Under the pieces are notes generated by a model. It ran no database searches. It was not told where the DNA came from and saw only the letters and a list, made by a program, of their open reading frames with translations. A stretch of 64,000 bases of DNA, taken from positions 61,942,230 to 62,006,229 of the forward strand of contig CM051516.1 of NCBI GenBank assembly GCA_028015205.1, written 5' to 3'. This document shows, piece by piece, positions 1 through 13,300 of the stretch. Position 1 is the stretch's first letter. Every line of letters starts with the position of its first letter. Origin of the DNA: Mytilisepta virgata (lineage: Eukaryota > Mollusca > Bivalvia > Mytilida > Mytilidae). Both the position numbers and the translations under genes were made by a program.

Positions 1-1231
1 TACAATACCGAAATTTGATATAATAAAGGTTATCTTGTTGGTTATTATATTTATGGTAACCGAAGGCCTTCTTCTAAATAAACAAAACAGACGTTATTGC
101 AAGTGCACGTGTTTTTAATGGCATGGTTACTTCCATTTATCCAAATCAATCTATCTAGATTTATTTTCTAAATACTGAAGGTAATGGTGTAACCAATCTC
201 GCTTGAATTCAATTTACAATATAATATTATATAAAAACAATTTTATTAGTATTTCAAATAATGAAAAAGTCCGTACAGCCGCGCACAAGCAATTTGATAA
301 TTCTGTCCAGAATCGGCATTAATCAGCGTGTTACGACCGATACGCATACTCATTACAAATAAAACACATCACTTCTAAAATCATCTTATCCTTCCAAATC
401 ATTTTTTTCAAGTAGTGTTCCTTAATTATTCAGAAGCTTATTGATAACTGCTTGGTTTAAGGGGGTACCATACAATAAGGTTCCTTTACTGAATTTTTGC
501 TGAAAATGTACCAGATGGCATACTTTTAAAATACAGAAAGAAAAATATACCTTCAAGACTTAGTTTTTAAGATATTAGACACTAATTTTGGTATATTTGA
601 GCCAAAAACCCTATTTTTTCAATTTACAAGACATTCAAACTTTTTAACGAAAAAAATATTAATTCACCTGGTTTTTTGTAAAATATTCCCTACTACATAG
701 ACATTGTTTACTGGTAAAAAATTGATGAACTAATTGGGAAATTTGCAAAATTAAGCCAAATAAAGAATACCTATGACAATTTTGAAACCTTCTGATTTTT
801 TCTGTAAATCTTAGTATAATCACGTGCATCTTGAAGTAATAAAATTCTGTTTGTAAAAGAAAAAGGTTGGGGGTCCATGTGCTTATTGTGGAGATATTTG
901 AGAAAAAGCTCCAAATTTTAGAATGGTATAAAGGTTTTTCTTGAAGAAAACTATGACGTCACAATGTGAATCTCTTGGCGAAATCATAATTTCCCCCTGC
1001 TACTCTATCGTATTCCCTTAAATGTCGAATTTATGTCGTCTACTTTCATTTTGTCGGACCAAAAGAAAAAACTGATTGAGGTGGTAGAGGTTTACAAATG
1101 TACCGGATTGTAAATGTACCAAAAATAATTTGTATTTGGCTAGCATTCAAATTAGATATACATCTGTAGTCTCTGTGGTTTATGCAGTAAAATAACCATA
1201 GAGTAAAAGAAGTAAGAAAGCATAAAAATAC

Positions 1232-1365
1232 CTTGGCAAATATAACGTTCTTTCTGCAACTACAAATCCAACCCGAAATAGAAGGTTAGAAGCTGGAATA
1301 AACGGCATAACAGAAAACAAAAATGCTATCAGGATTACGTCTGAATAATTATTTGGCTGACTTTC
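1232..1365 (-). CDS. TMTC1: TMTC exon 8 (last exon in window)
   Basis: A 134-nt exon with acceptor ATTTGTAG and donor CCAAG|GTATTT. It encodes [19 protein letters not shown] then [17 protein letters not shown], the conserved end of the membrane domain just before the TPR region. It ends in phase 2, so the next exon must lie left of the window. Confidence 0.9.
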
Positions 1366-4300
1366 CTACAAATAATAAAAGGTAATTGATTAACTGAATA
1401 AAATCGCTGAATCTTACTTAATTTCATGGTAACTGAAACACACGACGGTTCAGGGAACGAAATTTCTCTCTTGCTCTACGGTCACCACTAAAAAAATTAC
1501 TACATAGAACTTCAATGATTCCGTACAAATTTTGAACAATTCGAATTCTTTTAAGTGGTTCTATAAAAGAAACAGACCAGCAAAACCTACCCAAGCAAAA
1601 TTGCATTTTTTTGGTCAGAAACTGCATTGTACATGTAATTGTTAAATTCTTGTTAAACACCTATATTTTTGGGGCCATACACATGCAGTGTTTGCCATGT
1701 TGGCCGTAAACTATGTAGTATCTGTTTATATGTTAACATACAGATATTCACCAGAAATCCTTTCATTTTCCCATTCATATCTAAAGTGAAGTGAAACCAC
1801 ATATTTTTCTAAAAAAAAACATTCTGAGTGTAAAATTATATATACCAAACGCTAGGCACCTGTGATGGATTATGGGACCTCAAACCCACAGAGCTGCCTA
1901 GCGCGTCAACGTGTGGCGGATAGGGGAGACCATCTCGTTGGGTGGTTGTCAGGTCATATTACGGAAAGCCTGACCGCGGAACATAGTGAGTAACGTGTTT
2001 GGAGAATGCCACACTCCTTGCACGCTAAAGACCCCTTATGTAGTTTTAAAAAAAGAGTAGGCTAATGCTGCTACAGGGGGCTAAATTATCCGACCCTACA
2101 AAAACCATCCTTCTTTTACAGTGGCAGTCAAAATGTGTTCCCTTTGGTGTCCCGTCCCATCCCTATTTGATTTTTGTCATAAATTGAACTGGTTGTCGTC
2201 CTGAAGAAGCATGGAATATTTGCCACTGGACGTTAAGCAACAATCAATCAATCAATCATACATACTAAACGCTGATGACGAAAACTTTGATTGTATGGTA
2301 TTGAGTCGTATATAAAAGTTTTTACTTACCTTAAAGCAAAATTTCCATTTTATCAAGTAAAGCACAAACAAAACAAACAATGAAAGTGTTGCTAAATTCC
2401 GAAGATCTGCAAAGGATTCTACTATTGGAATACTGCCCACTTGCCAATCATAACATAGCGTTGACGGCAGTAATAAAAGGTAAACATTATAGCACCATAC
2501 AAATGGATAACTGAGACATCTGCAAAATAACAATCCAAAGATACTAATATTAGATATAGTAAATTTATACTATGCTGTATACGACACATTTCAAGGAGTT
2601 ACCTCTCATCAGCAGCATTAAAACCGAAACATTTGGGAGACCAAAAACCAAATTTATTTTAAACAAGAAGTACTCATAACCATAAATACCGAAATAGGAA
2701 GTCAAATTTCAGCTAAGGAGATCTACCATGTGCAACACAAGGAATGAACCCTTAGTATTTCTATTATTTTTGAATTTTGCCAAATACTGGTAATTTCTGT
2801 AACAAATCAATGAATATTCATGTCAGACAATGAATAAAGAAAAAACAAACAAATAAGTCTGATAATATATAATGGAACAGGGAATGGAAACGAGGAATGT
2901 GTCAGAGAGACAACAAACCGACCAAAGAGCAGAACACAGCTCAATACACCTGCATTGTGAAATGTAATAACATATCTAAGAAAAAAGTAAAGAACAGTAT
3001 TTGTTTGCCCAATGCGTCATATTTGTTAATTTCTGTTTGAATACGTTAGAAATTCACCCATACAAATAAGGTGGAAAGGAGTTATATGAATACTAGTACA
3101 TTTATAGAACAGATCTGATATATGTAGCATTGATTTATAATCTGAAAAAATTAAGTATTTCAATAAAAATCCTATGAATTTCCGAATGGTTGAATGAATA
3201 TTACTGTTGCTAAAAAACGAATATACTCAACTTCTTATTATAAGCTTGTAAGGAGTTTCCTGTTTCCCTACTATAGGATAAAACATATGCAGATTAACAA
3301 TAACTCGTACAAATAACTTCTTAGTCATTTAATAATTATATGATATTATGAATAGGTCCTTCGTCTAGAATCATATGAAAAAAAAACATCAATGGGTTTT
3401 GTGTTCTTCATAACTGTACAACAGTGGAACTTTGTAAATGAGCTGTCTCTTTAAGGTTAACGCAGTGCAAAACTCTATCTCACGTTTCATGATGAAAACC
3501 TGCTGCTCTTTTAAGTACTTTTTATATTACTTTTTAAAAGTTTTGATAGGTTTAATTAATGAGAAAAAATTATCTCACTTTATGAAATGCTAAATAGTTA
3601 TTTTATACACGTGTTATAGGTGACCTTATTTTTGTTTTTAATCACTGAAATAGTTTTGATGTGTCAATTGTTTTGGCATTTAAATCGAAATAATTATAGT
3701 ATAACTAATATAGAAATGCGAATACCTGAAAATCTACAACGAATTACCAAACAACACATTAATTCAGGCGTGCGGGTTGAGCACTTGTTTTTCGGTCACA
3801 AGTTGTAGATCTTTGGTATTCGAATTTCGAGATTAGTTATTCTGTTTATTAGATTGAAATATTCCATGTATTCAGAAGATTTAACTAGAAAACACACGAG
3901 ATTATGGTTTTTATATTACTACGCATCGACCATTGTATAGCAACGTCACTTCCTAGAGTGAAATAGGACTTTCGATTTCACTGGGTGAATTATCGGATTT
4001 GATTTCACTCGGAAATCCCGGTATTTCACAACACTCAGTGTAACAATCTCTCATTAGACTACAGTATATGATAGAGAAAATTGCCACAAATCAAGACACC
4101 ACAAAATCTTAAGCACTTGCAATGAAACCTCGTGCTTTGGGAGGAATAGTATGTCATGCTCCGTTAAAGGCATCAGTCATGCTGCTAGTGAGGAAAATCC
4201 GGGAAGTCCGGAGAATAGCCATTTCCACTCAGTTGCGAAATCTTACTGAAGATATCTATTCTCATTTAAGATACACTTCGTAACGGTCAATCATTTCGTG

Positions 4301-7300
4301 ATGACAACTTTATAATTTCTTAGAAGTTTATGTGAGGTAACTTCATTCTGTAAAGAAAGTGAAAGTAAAAAGAAAACCACAGTAAGAAATCAATAGAGAA
4401 ATTTAAAATCCAAAAGCTTGAGACGTCGCCATGTCACTACTATAAATGTGGCATTTCAGCCGGCCATAGCATTGTCCCTAGATGTTTTTATTTTATTACA
4501 TTTATGTGGTCATTTTTGGGGGTTTTGAAATTGTGGGTTATGTTTTACTTCTCAAAATGTTGCCCCTTAACACAACTAGCAATACCTTATTTACTTAAAC
4601 TTCAAATTCAGAGCATCACAATGTGTATCTTTTTCCTTTTTCCTTTATTCAAAATAATTTTAAATATTTAAGGTTCTTTTTCATTTCTGAAATATGAATA
4701 CAATGTATACACATGTATAAACAGTCAAATCTTCCACTGAAATCTTACCCCAGATGACCTCTTATTATTTCGTCATTAACTGACACATAAATTGTTAATG
4801 TTTTGATAGATTTTAAAAATATATACATTATCAACAATAAAAAGATCAATTTTCTTTGATCAAAGAAAAGAATATTTATTACTGGTTAACACGAAACATT
4901 TCTCAACCCCTTTTGTATGGTATTGACTTGTATAAAGTCACGTATTTATGATGACTAAGTCCAGGAAGTCTCAAGCCTAAAATATTTTGAAAAGCTTTAA
5001 AGTAAAAAACAAGTGTGGTTTGCTTTTGTTAATTGATGACAATAGTTAATACAGATAAGGCAAAACAAGAGGATTAATCTCACTGTGTTACACCATTCAT
5101 AATTGTTATATTATTTACAGTCAAATGAGGCGTGAAAACATAGTTTGGTTTGCTATTTAAAAAAGAAAAAAAAAAGAACCGAAAAGGGTATTCTACCAAG
5201 AGAACTGATCATTAATTCAAAGTCACAATTATTTAAATGCTAATTAAAAAAGTATTTAAATGCTAATGAAAAAATTATTCGACCTTCGACCAGTACCCAC
5301 ACAACACATAATACATGTACTCACATCTCCGTCAATTCTTATATACAAATCTAACAGTAGATTTAGATTTATTGAAATGACCTTGATGATGGCAAAAGGT
5401 ATACATGATATAGTTTTTTTATTTATCAACTGCCTACGTTGAAACTATCTTTTAAAAATCAAGTTGCTGAGTTAAAAATTTCAGAGATCTAAATGGACTA
5501 TACATTACCTTGTGACTAGATATGGTGAAAATGAGGCAGGATTATCCTGATGTTGAAATGAAGGTAATTGTCCATTCATAATCCACCATCGAAACAAAAC
5601 CAAACATACAATCTACAATTAATATGATATAAAATAAAACTTATTGTTATACTATGTTTAACTTGTGTTATGATGTTGCGTCTGTAAAACTATTGCATTA
5701 GTGGATGAACTAAAATACTGTAGAAATTAACGTATTGGAAATATCTAGAACTTCTTTATATATGACTGGTAATTAAATTAATTTTTTCTTCTTGTACTTG
5801 CACCAAGATATATTTAGATTCCCCTTCAGGAACGATTGAGTTATGGAATTTCTCCACATGAGCCTTTAGCGAGCGTGTTAAAATCTAAAATTTAACTATC
5901 TCGGGTGGAGAAATTCCATAATTCACGAGTTATCGCCCTCGGGTGTATAATCTATACACATTTTGTGAGTGTACTGTAAAGTTAAAAAAAACGCAGTAAC
6001 GCTGCTTAATATACAAGCAATCATTTTGTATTTCGTCTTAAATACAGTAAAATAGGCTATGAAAACTCAGAAAAATGTAATTTTTGTATATAATAATAAT
6101 AATATACAGTGTAGCCGTATTATTCCACTTCTTCTGAAATCAAACATACATAACTTACTGTGAATAAATTAAAGCCAAGTCTTTTTACTAATGTAAAACA
6201 ATAAAGTGAACATTTTCTTTCTCGGATAGATCTGAAAATACAAACAAAATAGATTATGCAGAATCATAATATTTATAAATATGAACATTTGTACTTGGTT
6301 ATTTTGCATGAAAAGAACAAACTATAAATAACCTGAATACATTGCCTGATTTTATGCATTATCGACCTTTCGTAGAGGGAATACAAACACGAACATTAAA
6401 TTAGCCCAAACAGCTATTCCATTTTCTTCGGATACCCGTGCTAGTAATAATAAATCATAACAGTCTGCTTGTACTGCAGTGCTGTTATCTGACAATTTCG
6501 CGAAATAAATTCTGATTCAAACAAAAAGAAATAGGAGACAATTGTTTTTAATTATTTATTGATTTCTAACTATAAGATAAATACAGCTACATATCTCTTG
6601 TGTATGGAAAACCACATAAAGTGTTTGATCAGTAAAAAAGTTGATTAAATAATTGATACCTTTAATTACAACTTATTTATTTAGATCTGATACTGTTATA
6701 GAACTAAAGACTGTATCCTTTATAGGTTAATCAATATATCCATCGAATTTCATTTTGGCCTCTTTTCTTACAGATTTCATAAATTTTCATGATATATTTT
6801 CAACAAAAGACTACACGAAAACGGAAATGGGAAAATTCATATTGAATACATTTCTGTTCTCACGAATCTTGATTTTGACCCCCCCCCCTTTTCCTTGACT
6901 TCGATATTGTTTTTTAATTAATGTATCCCAATTCGGCGAAATGCACACATCTTATGCATGATAAGTGGTGACATAGAATTTGGTATAACCACAGAGTCGA
7001 TATCGCTGCTGGGGTCCTCAAGGGTATCACCAACTCAGTTGCCAGTATTTCCATACTAGCCCGAAATTGATACTCTAAATTTGGTACTTCAAAAATGTTA
7101 AATTTTGTGAAATCTAGGGAGTATCTCCGTCATGCATTGCTCTGTCCTAAGAAGAATTTTGGCTTTACACCTTTTTTATCATTTTACATTTGTGAATAGC
7201 TCTTCAACGTTTTGTATTTTTGTTTTCGTTTTCCACCTTTTAGGCCTTATGCAAAACTGATGAGTCGTAAATTGACGAAATGTGCTCATATATGGGGTCA

Positions 7301-10300
7301 AAATTGGTATCAAAGAATTTATTATTACAAAAATAAAAAAAACAAACACCTTGTTTTCATTTCTTCTCCGACAGCTACAGAATATAATTCATTACTTACA
7401 GACCACTAAGTGTTATACTGTGTATATCTCTCTTCCAGGGAGGCAATTGTAATTATTTACAGACCATTGAGTGTTATACTGTGTATATCTCTCTGCCAAG
7501 GAGGCAATTTTAAACTTTGTGAACTTATAAGGTCATGACATTTGTATACCCGACCCAGTTAAACAAATTCGACTTACTTTAAGACACTCCTCCTACAGCA
7601 TATCAATGTATCGTATAACAGACACACTGGAAGCACCATTATACCTTGTTCTTTACACAACATAGCAGTTGCCCCCAATACCATGCTGAGGACAAAATAA
7701 CCCGCATTGTCTGTTGTTGGATATTCACACTTCCGATGAATATTTATACTCCTGTAATTGATAAAGGTACAAGGTTATTGTCGGATTTGACAACTTGCAA
7801 CATATGAAAGGTGTTCATGAAGAAGGGACCTCTTTTAGAATCTGTTGTTCATATGTTTTTAATTTTTAATTATGAAATATGTATAAATTATGACCAACAT
7901 GCAATAGATATAATTTGATATTAAAAATATATATCCAATCCTCTTTGTCGATACTGTTGTACTTTTCAAATTATTGTCCTTTCCTCTGTTGAAATGCCTC
8001 AATTATAATACAAGAGCGTTCCTATCCATATTATCTAGTAACTCCAATGATGTTTAGTTTTTACCAAGACTACGTTACTACTGATTAACGGGAATTTTAA
8101 CCATATAAAGTTACTTGTTGCTGAGAAATTAAGTTACAAGTTATTGAAAGAAAGTGCAGATCAATGGAAAATTCATAATATTAGGAATACACAGGAAACC
8201 AATTATTGATATTCAATAGAAAATATTATCTGGAAAGGACAGATGACATTTTATTAAGAAAAAAGAGTTCAATAAGGTTTCATGTAATTCATTGTTACGT
8301 TAACAGATCAATATATAATTCTTTGATGAATTATTTGAAATTATGAACTTAAATATGAAGGTTACTATGCCTTCGAAGGGCTACTATTCTGCAATTGTAT
8401 CCTTGTGATGATTAAGCCATTTTGAGAACGATATTTTCTTTACTATAGTTTACTGAATATATATTTCTTTTTCTTCAAATCTATTGATGTAACATGTACA
8501 ACATACATAGAACTACCACTATCAAAAACCTGGTTTTGATTAATAAAGGGTCTTCCATAATTGTCAAAATTTTTCATAAATTTACAAAGAACACTCTTAT
8601 GTGAAACCCCGCCCTCCGCAACAAGATGTTCATCAACATTTTTAATATTGTTGCTGTGAACAGGTACATTGTATCAAAAACAGGATCTACAGACATCGGT
8701 AGATCCCTTGGAAATACATGTTCCAAGTCCAGAGCTTGAGTCATACATGTATGTCGGCATGCTCCAGTTTGTTGACAATTTGTCACCTTATATACCAGAA
8801 CTTTGTCAACATCATGAATCCAGCATGTATTCTCTATCAATGATTTTTAAGTCTACGCTAAAACTCTTGAATTTGAAACCCCCTTTCCCCTAGAGTGCGT
8901 TTTGTAAACTGGTAAAAACTGTTGACAATTATGGACGACTCCTAAATGTGTACTTTGTTAAGAGGCTTTTACGCCACATCTTATTCCATTTCTATATTAA
9001 GTTTCCTACGATAGATGTACACACAAAAAAAAACTGTTATCTTCTTTAATCTAACATTCCGCTTAAAAGTCATACATATAGTCAGATCTGAAATTTTTAC
9101 CCCGATAAAATAGTTCATTGTTTAATATTTGATTGAATATTAAACTATCATTATTTGAGTTATAGAATTTTTTTTATATAAATATGGTAAATTAATGTCT
9201 ATCACATTTGTGATCAGTTTCGTATTAGTTTACTTACTTGGTATACAGGAGGAATGAAAGCAAGAAAAATAAAGCTGAAAGTAGCTCTGCTCTGCCAACT
9301 AGACCAGTTACCTGAAACAGGAAAACATATATATATAGCTGAAAGTAGCTCTGCTCTGCCAACTAGACCAGTTACCTGAAACAGGAAAAAAAAAATATTT
9401 AGCTGAAAGTAGATCTGCTCTGCCAACTAGACCAGTTACCTGAAACAGGAAAAACATATATATATAGCTGAAAGTAGCTCTGCTCTGCCAACTAGACCAG
9501 TTACCTGAAACAGGAAAAAATATATATATATAGCTGAAAGTAGCTCTGCTCTTCCAACTAGACCAGTTACCTGAAACAGGAAAAATATATATATATATAA
9601 AGATGAAAGTAGCTCTGCTCTGCCAACTAGACCAGTTACCTGAAACAGGAAAAAATATATATATAGCTGAAAGAAGCTCTGCTCTGCCAACTAGACCAGT
9701 TACCTGAAACAGGAAAAATATATATATAGCTGAAAGTAGCTCTGCTCTGTTAACTAGACCTGTCACCTGAAACAGGAAAAAAATATATATAGCTGAAAGT
9801 AGCTCTGCTCTGTTAACTAGACCTGTCACCTGAAACAGGAAAAAAATATAAGGCTAAAAGTAATTTTGTTCTGCCACTTAGACCAGTTACCTGAAAAATG
9901 AAAAAAAATATATATAGCTGAAAGTAGCTCTGCTCTGCCAACTAGACCAGTTACCTCAAACAGGAAAATATATATATAGCTGAAAGAAGCTCTGCTCTGC
10001 CAACTAGATCCGTCACCTAAAACAGGAAAAAAATATATATAGCTGAAAGTAGCTCTGCTCTGCCAACTAGACCCGTCACCTGAAACAGGAAAAAAATATA
10101 AGGCTAAAAGTAGTTTTGTTCTGCCACTTAGACCAGTTACCTGAAACAAGAAATACAATATAAAATCTGAAAGTAGTGCTGCTCTGATAACTAGACTGTA
10201 TTCATTCATACGTATTTATAAAATTAAAATGAATGGTGTTTTTAAACCGTGATATTTTATTTGGTGCTAAACATGAGTGTTAAATTAGTTACACGTTTCT

Positions 10301-13300
10301 TACTTGCCTTTACCGATCTGTTGAAATAGTAAAACAAAATTGGCGATTTTAAAAACGCGTGATTGATATAAAGAATGTATATTTCAATATAATAAATTTG
10401 CATAATTTATTATTTTGCGCATCTTGGTTTTACAAACTAAAATAAGCAAGAACAAATCTGCATCAAACCGATAAATAAATCTGTATCCATGTGTATAATA
10501 TTCAAGGTTAATATCATTCATAAAATATTTACCACACATATAATCATATATCTATCGGCATTAGCATTTGAAACACCTGTTTTATTGTGGTATTAAAAAA
10601 TAAACCCATAAACATAAAAATTTCATTCGATAAGTAAAACGTCTTTTAAAAATCTCTAATCTTTGTAGCTTGTCAATTCATGTCACGTCGAGATATTAAG
10701 ATCATATTACGTTTTTGTAACCGTTTTACCCTTCATAAGAATATATGAATATTAATTTTGCAATCGATATCAAGTTATGAATGAAAATGTATCTTTAAAA
10801 GAGTTGATCTTTATGTCAAATGTGGAAATTCATTTTAACTGGTATCATCTAATTCATCTGTCTAACTACCATCTATGTAATCTAAATCCCCATTATTTCA
10901 TTACAACCTTCATGAAAAAAGTACACCGAAAATATTAGTAATGATACCTGTAAATTGCTGTTTTCTTATTTCGAATGTCTACTTAAATAAAGGTCATAAC
11001 AAACGTACCGTACTCCAAGGTGTATTCAACAGGGGAAAGTCTACAAATACTGACAAAACCGAAAAGAAGCTATATATCTTTATTCTCACACAGCCAATTA
11101 CATTGGTACAGAGAAGTTATAACATAACAATGATAATAAATAAATATATACAATATGTACAAAGAGAGAAAGAAAAACAGTCACAAACCCCAACCCATCC
11201 ACCCATCACATACAAAGTAGTGAGACAAGGAAATCAGCCAGGAGTTCCAACATTTTTTGAAATGAATTTAATGAAGGTACAAAGCTTGCGTAACAGTGAC
11301 GGCTTTTTGGTTGACATAAGTTCTGAAAATTTATATATATTTGGTCTTTGTACAAAATATTTTGGAATAAGTTGTTTTCGTTTATCAGTCAAAAATTTGC
11401 ATTCTAACACATAGTGAAATTCATCACCAAGTTTCTGACAATTACAGAGAGTGCAATATCTATTCTGTCGATCTATATTCCTCCATCTGCCAGTTTCAAT
11501 TGGAAGATGATGATTTCCTGTTCTATATCTACACAACTTGATGGCATCTGGTAATTTTAGAATATTAAAATAATCTTCAAATGCTAGTTTTTCCTTGAAG
11601 ATTCTATAGTTCAAAGATTTTGGTGACTCGTTTACAGATGTCTGCCAATGTTGTATAAATTGGTCTAGCAAACGTTGTTTAATAATAGTTTTGACCCATT
11701 CTTTACTACGGATGTTTTCTGATTCCCATATATACGTTAAGCCACATTCATTAAAAATAGATCTGATGAAGTTAATCCAGGTGAATAAAAAGCCAACATT
11801 GTTCAGTTTTCGCGAAAGTTTATATAATATAAATGACAGTTTTGACTCTTTTCCGGTAAGAAGTCGGGCCCAATAAGAAATAGCTCTCGTTTTAATATCA
11901 ATATCAATTGGGTGTCTGCCAAGCTCTCCGTAAACCATATTGCTTGGAGTTGAGGATTTAAGATTCAAAAGCAGCTTGCAAAATTTAAGATGTATACGTT
12001 CAAGTATATCGTTCTTACCGAATCCCCATATTTCGTACCCATACAAAAGTATAGGCTTAACCAATTTATCAAATAGATCTAACTGTATTTTAATCGTTAG
12101 ATTATAAACTCTACCAAATTTCAGTACTTCATACATGGCTCTCAGCGCTTTGTCCGCAAGGTGCTTTTTAGTAAGGTCAAAATTTCCTGTTTTGGTGAAT
12201 ATAACTCCCAAGTAACTAAATTCCTTTACTATCTCAATATCACAGTTTTTGTATTCAAATTTCAGATTATGGCCTTGCCTACCGTATCCAAATACTAAAA
12301 TTTTAGTTTTTTCGACATTCACCTTCATTTTCCATGTGTCACAGTATTCACCGAAAGCATTTAATTGAGACTGGAGATGTTCTGGTGACTCAGCTAAAAG
12401 AGCAGTGTCATCAGCATATAATAATATAAACAGTTTCAAATATATTTCGAGTTCCGTTTCTAATAGATTTGTTATGCTGCTGAGACCTGTGATGTTTTTA
12501 TTCGCTAAAAACTCCTCTAAATCGTTAAGAAATAATGAAAAAAGAAAAGGTTAAAGATTTTCACCTTGTCTCACTCCCGTTTCACAATTGAAATAATCTG
12601 AAACATGGTTATTATAAGAAATACATGATTTTATATCAGAATACATGTTATGTATTACATTGTAAATTTTCCCATTTATTTTATTTAACAATAACTTATA
12701 AAACAGACCATCTCTCCAAACTTTATCAAACGCCTTTTCAAAGTCAATAAAGGCACAATACATTTTTTTTCTTTTTTGATTTTAGGATTTGGAATAATGT
12801 GAAAATCGAAAATATGTTATCAATTGTAGAATAGGATTGGCGAAAGCCACTCTGATTTTCATTAATAATTGAAAATTCCTCAGAATATTCGTTTAACCTA
12901 GTACTTAAAACGGCAGTAAATAATTTTCCTAAACAACTGACTATAGTAATTGGTCTATAGTTTTTTGGATCTTTGGTGTTTCCTTTATTCTTATACACAG
13001 GTTTTATAACTCCAGATAACCAGCTTTTAGGTAATAAACCAGTATCAAAAATAATATTGAAGAGATGTTCATATATATAGATGAAACGTTCTTTTGTGCT
13101 TTTAATATATTCATTAATAATATCATCTTCACTACAAGCTTTGTCATTTTTCAAATTTTTAATACAATGTAGAATTTCTTCTGAAGTTATATATCTATTA
13201 AGTTGTTCATTGATATCATCAGGCAAATTAAGTTCCGGTGTTGACTGTTCATCAGTAGTGTCGTGGGAATTCAAATTTTTGAAGAATTCATGCAACACAT

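Noticed and set aside
1424..1660. 78-aa minus-strand ORF between TMTC exons 7 and 8
   Set aside because: Intronic, low conservation, and does not fit the TMTC splice phases.
9308..9829. A 173-aa ORF repeating the [11 protein letters not shown] motif
   Set aside because: It reads through acceptor and AT-run sequence between exon copies. The real coding part is only exon 3 at 9238-9311; the ORF is a product of the array.
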